A stretch of 21,112 bases of DNA from Lactobacillus helveticus DSM 20075 = CGMCC 1.1877 (GCF_000160855.1 NZ_GG700756.1:36887-57998), one strand, 5' to 3'; shown: positions 1 to 8,309, counted from the first letter of the stretch. Numbers and translations: made by a program. The notes: a model not told the origin generated them from the letters alone.

Positions 1-70
1 TATCTTTATATTATTATTGTATTGCAATGATTAAATGCTGTAAACATATAATTTAGTATTAATACGCAAA

Positions 71-117
71 AAAAATAAGCTATCAAACTAATCTAGTCTG
101 ATAGCTAATTTTTTTAT
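71..117 (-). terminator. Terminator of the 132-codon gene operon
   Basis: A 12-bp stem pairs 78-89 with 95-106 around a 5-nt loop and has one mismatch. It has an A-tract on the left (68-76) and a T-tract on the right (109-115), so it could terminate either strand. On the minus strand it lies 25 bases past the stop of the 132-codon gene and ends that transcript. Bases 1-70 hold no gene I can support. Confidence 0.8.
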
Positions 118-131
118 ATTTAATTTTTGTT

Positions 132-530
132 TTATCTTCTACCAATATCAGAAAAGGCTAAGCCCAAAGCTGCACCGCCAAGTGCTCCCGCTTGATGAGA
201 AACAGGACGAGCACCGTTTGCAATCTCATAGTGAAACTTAGTTACACCTTTAGATAGCTTACTCTGCCAGCTTAACGGATCAAGTCCTACACGAATCAAG
301 TTGCAAACATAGTTAGCTGATTCGCCAGTTTCGAGTTGATGCTTAGCATTGAGCAAAACTTTGCGTTCTTCTGGCTTAGTATTTTTGTCTACTAATAAGT
401 CAGTAATATTATTCAAAAGCCAAATGACAAAAATCGTCGCAATTCTGCCTTCATATAGAGCAGATATTCCCCAGGGAATATAATAATCTTCTTTAACAAT
501 TGTGTTCCAGACATCTATTAGATCATTCAT
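132..530 (-). CDS. Hypothetical protein coupled to a decayed ATPase gene
   Basis: This 132-residue protein belongs to no family I recognise. A hydrophobic stretch lies at about residues 29-47 (ATIFVIWLLNNITDLL), and a glycine/alanine-rich tail at 115-124 (GALGGAALGL) resembles a glycine zipper. No signal peptide or catalytic motif is visible. Its ATG lies two bases after the TAA of the upstream ATPase-family gene, so it is probably translated by coupling and was part of a two-gene unit with it. The reading frame is intact although its partner has four lesions. It could be an accessory subunit of the ATPase, or an unrelated passenger. Confidence 0.6.
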   Translation of the reverse strand: MNDLIDVWNTIVKEDYYIPWGISALYEGRIATIFVIWLLNNITDLLVDKNTKPEERKVLLNAKHQLETGESANYVCNLIRVGLDPLSWQSKLSKGVTKFHYEIANGARPVSHQAGALGGAALGLAFSDIGRR

Positions 531-532
531 AA

Positions 533-1321
533 TTACATCTCAGAAAATGATATTAAGTGACAGTTAACCTTTTTGGCAAGTTTCTTACATTCATCAGTGA
601 AACCTACCTCGGAGAAAAGATAGTAGTATTTCTTTGGATAAGTAAATAGCGAACTACGGTAAATCAAAGTTTCTAGAATTGATTTACTGATGAGTTCATT
701 CTTCCACTTACATTCACCAAAAAAGCCAGCTAAATTATCTATTGAAATACCGACTATATCCATTTCTACCTGCTTTTTAGCTTTTTTATCGGTGCCCCAC
801 CAATAACCTAATCTTCTAAAATACTCAGGCACTATTTCTTTATCCATCATGTGCTGCCACAAATATTCTTGACTAAGTTGCTCAAAGGAGGGGCCTAAGA
901 AGTTTGATAGTCCCTGTTCAATTTGCTTAGCCACAAGATCTGCATATCCTGCCTCAATTAGGCTAATATTTTTACCGACAAATGTATACCAGAAACGAAA
1001 CATCCCGTCGCTAATGACATAAATCGTCTTCTTACTTTTGGGTTTATCCATCTCAGTCACGGGGACTTTTTTGGAGACGATACCTAAATCAATCAAATTT
1101 TTTAAGTACGTAGATACCGCACCTGAAGCCACTTTAGCTGTAGTAGCAATTTGATTCATCTTAGAGGCACCATTTGCAATAGCATTGATGATCGAATTGT
1201 AAGTAGATGGATCGCGCAATTCTTGTTTCAACAAATTGTTGGGTTCTTCAAAGAGCAGAGAATCCGAGTTGAGAAAGGCTGCTTTAATATTCTCGATAAC
1301 AGGAACCTGATCAGAAATCAT
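533..1321 (-). CDS. C-terminal fragment of ATPase: wHTH plus DUF234 nuclease-like domain
   Basis: This open 262-codon stretch is the surviving C-terminal half of the decayed ATPase gene. Residues about 45-85 form a winged-helix DNA-binding segment. The rest matches the DUF234 layout, a PD-(D/E)XK-like fold: E186-x-D188 on one strand and E203-x-K205 (GECKWK) on the next give a plausible metal-binding core. The first Met corresponds to an internal Met of the full-length protein (GGIPKYLNM in the reconstructed frame). No convincing ribosome binding site precedes it, so expression as a separate protein is uncertain. Confidence 0.55.
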   Translation of the reverse strand: MISDQVPVIENIKAAFLNSDSLLFEEPNNLLKQELRDPSTYNSIINAIANGASKMNQIATTAKVASGAVSTYLKNLIDLGIVSKKVPVTEMDKPKSKKTIYVISDGMFRFWYTFVGKNISLIEAGYADLVAKQIEQGLSNFLGPSFEQLSQEYLWQHMMDKEIVPEYFRRLGYWWGTDKKAKKQVEMDIVGISIDNLAGFFGECKWKNELISKSILETLIYRSSLFTYPKKYYYLFSEVGFTDECKKLAKKVNCHLISFSEM

Positions 1322-1939
1322 GTTGAGGTATTTAGGAAAGGAATACCACCAACAATAGAATTAATGTCAAAGGCTTCTTTTTTACTATAATGGGGCAACA
1401 TTTCTTGTGCTTCTTTTAATGTAAATGGCTTGAGCTTATATTGCACGGTTCGCCTGCCATATAAGGGACTCTTGTAGCCAAGAACTTGCTATTCCATAAA
1501 GGACATTGATGAACCACAGAGAATTAAAAACATATTTGTATTCGAATACTCTTGATCGATATAAGACTGCAGCATTGAGCTAACAGCGGGATAAGCTTGA
1601 GCTAGATATGGATACTCATCAATGACTAAAATTACTCGCTCTTTTTTTAGCCAGTTCAGCTATTTGACGAAAGGCAGCTTCAAAGGACGAAAATGACGAT
1701 TCACTTATGATATCAGGGTCCATGAAATGATTAATAGCAGCAGAAAATCTTCGCAAATTATCTTCTTTATTTTCTTCAATGGCAGTAAAGTAGATTGCTT
1801 TCTTGTCTTTTAAAAATTCATTGATCAAGGCAGTTTTACCGATTCGGCGCCGACCGTAAATAACTGCAAATTAAAATTTATTCGTCTCATAATGTTGATA
1901 TAAGCTGGCTAATTCTTTTTTTCTTCCAACAAACTTCAT
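533..1939 (-). pseudogene. Decayed AAA-type ATPase with DUF234 domain
   Basis: Joining the frames gives a full-length member of the ATPase_2/DUF234 family: an ATG at 1939 preceded by a GGGAGG ribosome binding site, then MKFVGRKKEL, a Walker A segment (YGRRRIGKT), a Walker B segment (ILVIDEYPYLA), the CGSS sensor region, a winged helix and a PD-(D/E)XK-like domain. Four lesions break it: an in-frame TAA at 1871-1873 just before Walker A; a frameshift at a 7-T run (plus strand, 1642-1648), where six would restore the frame; an in-frame TAG at 1489-1491; and a 5-bp tandem duplication (AGGAA twice, 1334-1343). The ATPase can no longer be made. Several of the lesions could not be sequencing errors. 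Members of this family are common in prokaryotes but poorly understood. Confidence 0.85.
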
Positions 1940-1956
1940 TCTTAGCCTCCCTTTCA

Positions 1957-1995
1957 TTTACAATATTACGATATACAACATTACGATATTGTAAA
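1957..1995 (-). promoter_or_regulatory. Repeat-rich operator-like region before the ATPase gene
   Basis: The element holds a direct repeat, ATTACGATAT at 1965-1974 and 1980-1989 (15-bp period), inside an outer inverted repeat, TTTACAATAT at 1957-1966 and ATATTGTAAA at 1986-1995. It lies 18 bases upstream of the ATPase start, where the promoter should be. A DNA-binding protein, perhaps the winged helix of the ATPase itself, could have bound here. The repeats are seen directly; the binding role is inferred. Confidence 0.5.
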
Positions 1996-2004
1996 TTAAG
2001 CGAA

Positions 2005-2046
2005 AACAAAATACCGAACCAGCTTAATACTGATTCGGTATTTTTT
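2005..2046 (-). terminator. Terminator after racD
   Basis: A 12-bp stem (2011-2022 with 2030-2041, one mismatch, 7-nt loop) ends at the racD stop codon. On the minus strand it is followed by TTTTGTTTT; on the plus strand by six T, so it may work both ways. It separates the racD/murE transcript from the decayed ATPase locus. Confidence 0.8.
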
Positions 2047-2794
2047 ACTTATACATATATTTCTTACATGCTTCTTCAGGATCCATCCCGTGACGAATCT
2101 TAAGCGCAACCTCAATTGATACGTCAGCAATAATTGATTGCGGATCAATCACGTTATAAGGATGATCTGGCGCCTTTTCTTGAGCTAAAGATAATTCAGT
2201 ACAGCCAAGCAAAATAACGTTACAGCCATACTTATCATGCATTGTTTTCAGAATCTTGTGATACAAGTCATGATCAACAATGCCTTTTTCTTTAATATCA
2301 GAATAAATCAATTCATTGACCATCGGTTGAATCTCAGGACCACCTAATTCTACCGTTCTGCCAACCTTTTGAATTTCATCAGCATATAAATGATCATAAA
2401 TTGACCCTTCTGTAGCAATTAAGCCAATCTTCTTTTCATCAGGATAATTATCAATAAAATTATGCACTGCAATCCGCATCATATGCAAAAATGGCTTATC
2501 GGTAAGTGCAGCCAAATCATCATAGAAATAGTGCGCAGTATTACATGGCATAACAAAATAGTCTGTCCCTAGCTTATCCTGGCCTTCTACATCATCTTTT
2601 AAGTCATAAAAGAAGTTAGGCTTAGAATGATCCTTAATATAAGCAGTTCTATCAGGAACTTGAGCATCATTAACCAAAATATAGTTTAAATAATCTTGGT
2701 CTCGCGCAATTTTTACTCTATGGTTAATTAAGCGAACATAACTTTCAGTGGCAATGGTTCCCATTCCGCCAATAATACTAAAGAAATGTTTCAT
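2045..2794 (-). CDS. racD: Aspartate/glutamate racemase family protein, probable aspartate racemase
   Basis: This 249-residue cytoplasmic enzyme should interconvert L- and D-aspartate without a cofactor. Two catalytic cysteines are visible in the expected settings: C84 in MPCNTAH and C198 in LLGCTELSL. The N-terminal GGMGTIATESY matches the family's opening strand and loop, and the length is typical. The start lies 8 bases after the murE stop, so the two genes form an operon. In Lys-type lactobacilli D-Asp is attached to the lysine of the stem peptide as the cross-bridge, which fits a racemase beside murE. A broad-specificity amino-acid racemase (YgeA-like) is the main alternative. Confidence 0.85.
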   Translation of the reverse strand: MKHFFSIIGGMGTIATESYVRLINHRVKIARDQDYLNYILVNDAQVPDRTAYIKDHSKPNFFYDLKDDVEGQDKLGTDYFVMPCNTAHYFYDDLAALTDKPFLHMMRIAVHNFIDNYPDEKKIGLIATEGSIYDHLYADEIQKVGRTVELGGPEIQPMVNELIYSDIKEKGIVDHDLYHKILKTMHDKYGCNVILLGCTELSLAQEKAPDHPYNVIDPQSIIADVSIEVALKIRHGMDPEEACKKYMYK

Positions 2795-2802
2795 CTTATC
2801 TT

Positions 2803-4374
2803 TTACTTTCTAAAATGCTCTTTTTGACCTTCTAATTCATTGATCACTTCTTGAGCAACTACGATATCTGATGGGTATGGAGTATTCACACCGCGAATCT
2901 TTTGGAATGCATCTGCACCCTTACCGCAGATTAAAACTACATCATCTGGGCCAGCCATAGCAATCGCATCATGAATTGCCTTCTTACGGTCTAATTCAAT
3001 CGTAACGTCACATTTAGAGTGATCGATACCCGAATCTATTTCCTCGGCAATACTCTTAGGATCTTCAAATCCTGGATCGTCAGTAGTTAAGAATGCCTTA
3101 TCTGCATATGCACTCAAGCTTTCGCTAAAGCCTGGACGACGAGATACGCCTTTGTCCCCAGGTGCACCGACAACCACAATAATCTTAGGATTATTGAATT
3201 CACTTTGCATAAAGTTCATCAAAGCCATCATTGAAGCCTTATTGTGGGCATAATCAACTACAACCATACCGTGATTCTTAGTTCTTTCAGTCTGCATACG
3301 GCCTGGAATAGTTACATCACGAATACCCTTAGCACATTGATCATGGTTAAGACCAGCAAGGCCAGCACCAATAATTGCGGCAGTACCGTTGGATTCGTTA
3401 AAGTCACCAAGCATCTTCAAAGTATAGTCACCGTTGATTGGCAACTTACGTGCTTTATCACTAGCGCAGAATAGCTTGAAGCGAGTCTCCTTCATATCCA
3501 ATTCTTGAGAAGCAAATCTAAAGTCAATTGGCACCTTTAAATCTGGATTTTCAAAATCTTCTCTAGCAAATAAGTAAATGCTATCAGGATTAGTAGTGGT
3601 GGTGGCTGCAGCGTAAACTTCATTGAAGTGAGCTGTTTCTGCATTGATAATACACTTACGTGAATTTACCAACAATTGCAACTTGCAGTGTAAGTAATCT
3701 GCAAAGTTAGGGTGTTCATTCGGTCCAATATGATCTGGACTAATATTCAAGAAGAAACCTAAATCATAAGTTAAACCAAAGACACGATTCTTCTTATACG
3801 CTTGACTTGAAACTTCCATTACCAAATGAGTCATTCCGTTATCAACAGCAGTACGCATATCACGGAACAAGTCCAAACTTTCTGGAGTAGTCAAACTAGA
3901 CTTAAAGCTGTCTTCTGGCTTTGGTCCAATAACATCATTAACTGATGAAATTAAAGCAGTCTTGCCACCATTAGCTTGATCAAGCATCCCCTTCAAGAAG
4001 TATGCAGAAGTAGTCTTACCCTTAGTTCCAGTGAATGCTACGACATACAAATCATCTTGTGGGAAACGGAAGAATGCAGCTGAAAGTAGTGCCATTGCCT
4101 TTGACACATCACGCACGATCAAAGCGTGCATCCCTTTACCTTCTGGATAAGGTTGTTCAGCGACGTAACAGATTGCCCCGTTATCCTTAGCCATTGATAA
4201 ATATGTTGGTCTAAAACCTGCACCCTTACAGAAGAATAAAGTATTAGTTTGGATATCACGTGAATCATATGACACGTATTCCATCTTGGTTGCAACAGTA
4301 TCTTGTACTGCACTCGACTTAAGTAAATGATGCTCTTTTAAAATTAAAATACAGGTATTTAAAGAAATACTCAT
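2803..4374 (-). CDS. murE: UDP-MurNAc-tripeptide synthetase, probably L-lysine-adding
   Basis: This 523-residue Mur ligase adds the third amino acid to UDP-MurNAc-L-Ala-D-Glu in the cytoplasm, using ATP. The ATP loop TGTKGKTT is at 115-122, the HCKLQ segment with the likely carbamylated lysine K231 follows, and the C-terminal domain shows DYAHN (374-378), GAPGDKG (403-409) and CGKGAD (483-488). The substrate-specificity motif is DDPG (432-435), unlike the DNPR of diaminopimelate-adding enzymes, so lysine is the likely substrate. The start is preceded by a strong GAGGAG site. The racemase gene follows 8 bases later. Lactobacilli may carry a second murE-like gene, so this need not be the only one. 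Confidence 0.88.
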   Translation of the reverse strand: MSISLNTCILILKEHHLLKSSAVQDTVATKMEYVSYDSRDIQTNTLFFCKGAGFRPTYLSMAKDNGAICYVAEQPYPEGKGMHALIVRDVSKAMALLSAAFFRFPQDDLYVVAFTGTKGKTTSAYFLKGMLDQANGGKTALISSVNDVIGPKPEDSFKSSLTTPESLDLFRDMRTAVDNGMTHLVMEVSSQAYKKNRVFGLTYDLGFFLNISPDHIGPNEHPNFADYLHCKLQLLVNSRKCIINAETAHFNEVYAAATTTTNPDSIYLFAREDFENPDLKVPIDFRFASQELDMKETRFKLFCASDKARKLPINGDYTLKMLGDFNESNGTAAIIGAGLAGLNHDQCAKGIRDVTIPGRMQTERTKNHGMVVVDYAHNKASMMALMNFMQSEFNNPKIIVVVGAPGDKGVSRRPGFSESLSAYADKAFLTTDDPGFEDPKSIAEEIDSGIDHSKCDVTIELDRKKAIHDAIAMAGPDDVVLICGKGADAFQKIRGVNTPYPSDIVVAQEVINELEGQKEHFRK

Positions 4375-4412
4375 TAACTTTCTCCTCGTTGTATTAAAAC
4401 ATTTCAGTCAAA

Positions 4413-4421
4413 ATTATAACA
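4413..4421 (-). promoter_or_regulatory. Extended -10 promoter for murE-racD
   Basis: On the minus strand the sequence reads TGTTATAAT, a perfect extended -10 element, starting just past the stop codon of the histidine kinase and about 40 bases before the murE start. No good -35 is seen 16-18 bases upstream, as expected for extended -10 promoters. No terminator separates kinase and murE, so read-through from the two-component operon is also possible. Confidence 0.6.
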
Positions 4422-4424
4422 CAA

Positions 4425-5573
4425 CTAGCCCTTGCTGTTTGTCTTCTTAGGATTAAGTGGCAGACGAATAATAAAACTTGTCCAATTCTTATCCGATTCG
4501 CATCTGATAGTACCATGATGCAAATCGACCACACCCTCGGTGATAGAAAGCCCCAATCCTGTACCACCAGTTTTAGTATTGCGCGACGTTTCTACGCGGT
4601 AAAAACGGTCAAATATCTTTTTCAATGATTTCTTTGGAATAGGTTCACCATTATTTTCTACACGTAATTCAACTTCTCGCTTGTTTACTAGATTGGCTAC
4701 CAATTTAATTTGCGTAGCACCAATGCCGTATTTAAGGGCATTAGAAATCAAATTGTTATAGACCCTAACTAATTTTTCTGCATCTGCCCTGATAGTTAAA
4801 TCTTTAGGACGAGCCTCAATTTTAATTTCTATGCCCTTTTTCTCCGCTTCCAGTTCGAATCCAGCGGCAACTTGTTCTAGCATTGAATAAATATGCAGAC
4901 TAGTCAAATTCAACTTAGTGGACTTCAGCGTAGTATATTCAAATAAATCATTGGCCAGCGACTTCATTTGCTCCGCCTTGGTATAAGCAATATCGACATA
5001 TTTTTGTTGATCTTCTGGCGAAGCCACTCCACTTTTCAACAATCCTAAATAACCAATAATTGAAGTTAACGGCGTTCTAATATCATGCGAAACGTTGGTA
5101 ATCAGTTCATCTTTTGATTGCTCAATTGCACGTTCCTCATTGATGGAATGAACTGTACTATCAACCAATGAATTAATTGAATCAACCACTCGTTGCAAAT
5201 CTGGGCGTACCCGGAAGTTAATGCGATGATCAAAATGACCACTTGCGATATAGTGCAACTCCAAAATAACGTGGCGCAGCTGCATCTGATGGTAGCGTCT
5301 GATTAAGCGCCAGTATAAAACGACAATATCGCCAACACCCATCAAAATAATAAACGTATTTTGCCAAGACCAAAGATGATATCCACCTGCAAAGGTCATT
5401 GTCTTTTTTAAGAAATAAATGCCGTTGACCAAGCTTTCATCTTGCAAAATAGCCAGGTGAATCAAAATAATGATTGATAGATTTAACAAAAGCAGAAGGA
5501 CAATCGTGACAATTCCTTCTGCAAACAATTCACTCTTCTCAGCGCCAGTCAACTTGACGCGTTCTTTTTTCAT
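4425..5573 (-). CDS. Membrane sensor histidine kinase, VanS-like
   Basis: This 382-residue protein has two membrane helices (about 20-42 and 72-90) around a short extracytoplasmic loop, then a HAMP-like linker and a full HisKA/HATPase_c kinase. Phosphorylated histidine is H163 in VSHDIRTPLTS. The N box (NNLISNALKYG, from N273), G1 (VENNGEPI), F box (IFDRFYRVE) and G2 (GGTGLGLS, 336-343) are intact. The start lies 3 bases after the response regulator stop, so the pair is translated together. The loop of only about 30 residues suggests that it senses within or near the membrane. The signal cannot be told from sequence; adjacency to murE and an ABC exporter hints at envelope stress. Confidence 0.9.
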   Translation of the reverse strand: MKKERVKLTGAEKSELFAEGIVTIVLLLLLNLSIIILIHLAILQDESLVNGIYFLKKTMTFAGGYHLWSWQNTFIILMGVGDIVVLYWRLIRRYHQMQLRHVILELHYIASGHFDHRINFRVRPDLQRVVDSINSLVDSTVHSINEERAIEQSKDELITNVSHDIRTPLTSIIGYLGLLKSGVASPEDQQKYVDIAYTKAEQMKSLANDLFEYTTLKSTKLNLTSLHIYSMLEQVAAGFELEAEKKGIEIKIEARPKDLTIRADAEKLVRVYNNLISNALKYGIGATQIKLVANLVNKREVELRVENNGEPIPKKSLKKIFDRFYRVETSRNTKTGGTGLGLSITEGVVDLHHGTIRCESDKNWTSFIIRLPLNPKKTNSKG

Positions 5574-5576
5574 TAA

Positions 5577-6263
5577 CTATGCCTCGACTTTATATCCTAC
5601 GCCCCAAACAGTTTGAATAACGTCTTCACCGCCGGTAGCTTTTTGAATCTTATCACGCAAGTGGGAAACGTGAACCATTACAGTTTTAGCTGAAATGATA
5701 GATTCTTGTTTCCATACACGTTCAAAGATTTCATCTGCTGAAAATACTCGGTTAGGGTGACTAGCAAGAAGATATAAAATGCCGAATTCAAGAGCAGTTA
5801 ATTGAATTGCCTTGCCATCAATAGTTTTAACTTCGTGTGAATCACGATTAATAACTAGTGGGCCTACCTCTAAAACATCAGGTTCATCATCTTTAACTTG
5901 TTTTTGACTACGACGAAGAAGTGAGCGAACTCTAGCCATTACTTCAAGTGGATTAAATGGCTTAGATACGTAGTCGTCAGCACCAGTGATTAACCCCTGG
6001 ATCTTGTCCATATCACCAGTTTTGGCTGAAACAATAATAATTGGAATATCTGAATCTTTTCTAACTTCTTTAATTACTTCAATTCCTGACATATTTGGCA
6101 TCATTATGTCCAAAATCATCAGAGCAATATCTGGTGTTGTGGTTAATTTAGTAATTGCTTCTTTACCGCTATATGCCGCAATTGGTTCATAACCTTCATT
6201 TTTAAGATAGATGCTTAATAATTCTACGATTTCCTTGTCATCATCAACAACTAAGATTTTCAT
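5577..6263 (-). CDS. OmpR-family response regulator
   Basis: This 228-residue regulator pairs with the downstream histidine kinase. The receiver domain shows the acidic DDD pocket (7-9), phosphoacceptor D52 in MILDIMMP, switch residue S79, and K101 in VSKPF. A winged-helix DNA-binding domain follows, ending in the typical VWGVGYKV. It is led by a strong purine-rich site (AGAGAGGGGG). The gene is the first of its operon and has its own promoter 60-90 bases upstream. Target genes are unknown; murE-racD immediately downstream is a reasonable candidate. Confidence 0.92.
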   Translation of the reverse strand: MKILVVDDDKEIVELLSIYLKNEGYEPIAAYSGKEAITKLTTTPDIALMILDIMMPNMSGIEVIKEVRKDSDIPIIIVSAKTGDMDKIQGLITGADDYVSKPFNPLEVMARVRSLLRRSQKQVKDDEPDVLEVGPLVINRDSHEVKTIDGKAIQLTALEFGILYLLASHPNRVFSADEIFERVWKQESIISAKTVMVHVSHLRDKIQKATGGEDVIQTVWGVGYKVEA

Positions 6264-6305
6264 AAAGAAAACCCCCTCTCTTTATTTTGCTAATTGGTTA
6301 TAGTC

Positions 6306-6349
6306 TATCTAAATTTATCTATTATAAGTGTAGCAGATCCTATGGTCTA
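6306..6349 (-). promoter_or_regulatory. Promoter of the two-component operon with TAGATA repeats
   Basis: On the minus strand TAGACC (6344-6349) and TATAAT (6321-6326) are separated by exactly 17 bases. Directly downstream, TAGATA occurs twice with a 10-base period (6316-6321 and 6306-6311), overlapping the start of transcription. Ten-base spacing of direct half-sites is typical of OmpR-family binding, so autoregulation is possible. The -10 is convincing and the -35 is moderate. Confidence 0.55.
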
Positions 6350-6405
6350 TATTTTACTATTTTTCTCTAAAAGGCTGAAAATTAAAGCTATTTTTTAGAA
6401 AAATG

Positions 6406-6436
6406 CAAAAAAATAGAGCAACTTGTGCTCTATTTT
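6406..6436 (-). terminator. Terminator of the ABC exporter operon
   Basis: A perfect 11-bp stem (6410-6420 with 6426-6436) around a 5-nt loop is followed on the minus strand by a run of seven T. It begins 5 bases past the stop of the second ABC gene and insulates the response regulator from it. Confidence 0.9.
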
Positions 6437-6440
6437 GCTT

Positions 6441-8309
6441 TTATTGAATTTCTTTCTTACCAGTGTAGAGTTCGTAGTAATAACCCTTTTGCTTCAAGAG
6501 TTCTTCATGGTTACCAGATTCAATAATATGACCATGATCAAGAACCAAGATCAAATCAGAGTTAACAATAGTTGACAAACGGTGGGCAATAACGAAACTA
6601 GTTCGTCCAGCAAGCAAGTTGTCCATCCCCGCTTGAACCATCTTTTCGGTCTTGGTATCGATACTTGAAGTTGCTTCGTCCAAAATCATTACGGGCTCAT
6701 CGGCAATCATCGCTCTAGCGATACTGAGCAGCTGCATTTGTCCTTGTGACAAGTCTCCGCCGTCCCCATCAATCACAGTATCATAACCATGATCAAGGTC
6801 GTGAATAAATTCATCGGCGTGTGATAATTTAGCTGCTTGGTAAACATCATCATCACTGGCTTCAGGATTACCGAAACGAATGTTGTCCATGATAGTACCA
6901 GTAAACAAGTGTGTTTCCTGCAAAACAATTGAAAGTGATCTACGCAAATCATCCTTCTTAATCTGCTTAATTGGGATACCATCATATGTAATTTTACCTG
7001 AATCAATATCGTAGAAACGGTTCCACATATTCGAGATAGTGGTCTTCCCAGCACCAGTTTCACCAACTAAAGCAACCTTCATGCCCGGCTTGGCATTGAT
7101 TGAAATATCATGCAAGATTGGGTGTTCTGGAACATAACTAAAGTTAACATGATCAAAAATAATGTGTCCACGAACTGGCACTTTCTTAACAGAGCCATCT
7201 TTTTCAGGGACATTCCAATTCCACATGCTGCCAACTTCAGCGCCTCGTGAAATTGTAACATCGCCATTGTCAACTTCTGAAGCTTGATCTTCCAAGTTAA
7301 AGATTCTTTCAGCACCGGCCAAAGCCATTACAATTGAGTTCAACTGTTGTGAAATCTGGGCAATTGGCATACTAAATTGTTTTGATAATTGCAAGAATGA
7401 ACCAATAGCACCAAGAGAAAGCGGAGCCCAAGCGTTAATAGCGGTGGCACCACCAACAAAGGCAATTAAAACGTAAAGCAAGTTACCCATGTTACCCATA
7501 ATTGGGAAAAGAATAGTGGCATAGGTGTTAGCCTTACCTGAGGCTTGACGCAATTCTTCGTTATATTTATCAAAACCAGCCTTAGATTCTGGCTCATGGC
7601 TAAAGACTTTAATAACCTTCAAACCATTAAGCATTTCTTCGTTATAACCATTAATTTGTCCCAACTTCTTCTGTTGAACTTGGAAGTAGTGACTTGATCT
7701 TAAGGTCAAGAAACGTACGATAACAAATGACATGGCAAAAATGATAAATGAGAAGCCCGTCAATTGCCAACTAAGTGAGAACATCGCTACGACAACGAAG
7801 GTCAAACTCAAAGCTGAGTTAGTAAATTGCGGAATTGACTGTGAAATCATCTGCATCAAGGTATCAATATCGTTAGTATAACGACTCATGATATCGCCAA
7901 ATTCATTTTGATCAAAATATGAAATTGGCAAGCTTTCCATGTGGGTAAACATTTCGTTACGAACACGGAATTGCACCTTCTGGGCTAACACACCCATTAA
8001 CATATTGAATAAATAGTTGGACAAAAAACCAATGGTATAAATACCAAACATTACCGCAATAGCAGTTGCAAGCGGGCCATAATTTGGCACCTTTTCCTTA
8101 GTCAACGGAATAATGTAGTCATTGATTAAGCGTTCAATAAATAGTGAACCAATAACATTACTTGCCGCTGCCAAAACGATTGTAATCATGGAAATGATGA
8201 GCATCCATGGACTTGTGCTATTTACCAACTTAAGCAAACGCATCAAAATTTTAATTCGGCTGCCCGTAGTTTGTTTTTTATTATCTATTGCTTGATCCAA
8301 AACGCTCAC
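6441..8309 (-). CDS. ABC exporter half-transporter, LmrD/BmrD-like (consensus Walker site subunit)
   Basis: This 622-residue protein has a six-helix exporter membrane domain (about 30-330) fused to an ATPase domain. Walker A is GETGAGKT (416-423), Walker B ends in ILDE with the catalytic glutamate E545, and the switch histidine is H576. The signature is LSQGQ (520-524) rather than LSGGQ. An insert of about 35 residues (346-380) before the ATPase domain is charged and variable. The start is GTG, placed immediately after the TAG of the upstream partner with AAGGA ahead of it, so the two are tightly coupled. Together they form a heterodimeric exporter of the LmrCD/TM287-288 type, often exporting drugs or lipophilic compounds. 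The real substrate is unknown. Confidence 0.9.
   Translation of the reverse strand: MSVLDQAIDNKKQTTGSRIKILMRLLKLVNSTSPWMLIISMITIVLAAASNVIGSLFIERLINDYIIPLTKEKVPNYGPLATAIAVMFGIYTIGFLSNYLFNMLMGVLAQKVQFRVRNEMFTHMESLPISYFDQNEFGDIMSRYTNDIDTLMQMISQSIPQFTNSALSLTFVVVAMFSLSWQLTGFSFIIFAMSFVIVRFLTLRSSHYFQVQQKKLGQINGYNEEMLNGLKVIKVFSHEPESKAGFDKYNEELRQASGKANTYATILFPIMGNMGNLLYVLIAFVGGATAINAWAPLSLGAIGSFLQLSKQFSMPIAQISQQLNSIVMALAGAERIFNLEDQASEVDNGDVTISRGAEVGSMWNWNVPEKDGSVKKVPVRGHIIFDHVNFSYVPEHPILHDISINAKPGMKVALVGETGAGKTTISNMWNRFYDIDSGKITYDGIPIKQIKKDDLRRSLSIVLQETHLFTGTIMDNIRFGNPEASDDDVYQAAKLSHADEFIHDLDHGYDTVIDGDGGDLSQGQMQLLSIARAMIADEPVMILDEATSSIDTKTEKMVQAGMDNLLAGRTSFVIAHRLSTIVNSDLILVLDHGHIIESGNHEELLKQKGYYYELYTGKKEIQ

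Noticed and set aside
24..55. Plus-strand TATAAT with TTGCAA upstream
   Set aside because: Spacing is 19 bases and a terminator follows at once with no gene; most likely AT-rich chance.
1151..1390. Plus-strand open frame of 79 codons
   Set aside because: It is the antisense shadow of the ATPase/DUF234 gene and has no ribosome binding site.
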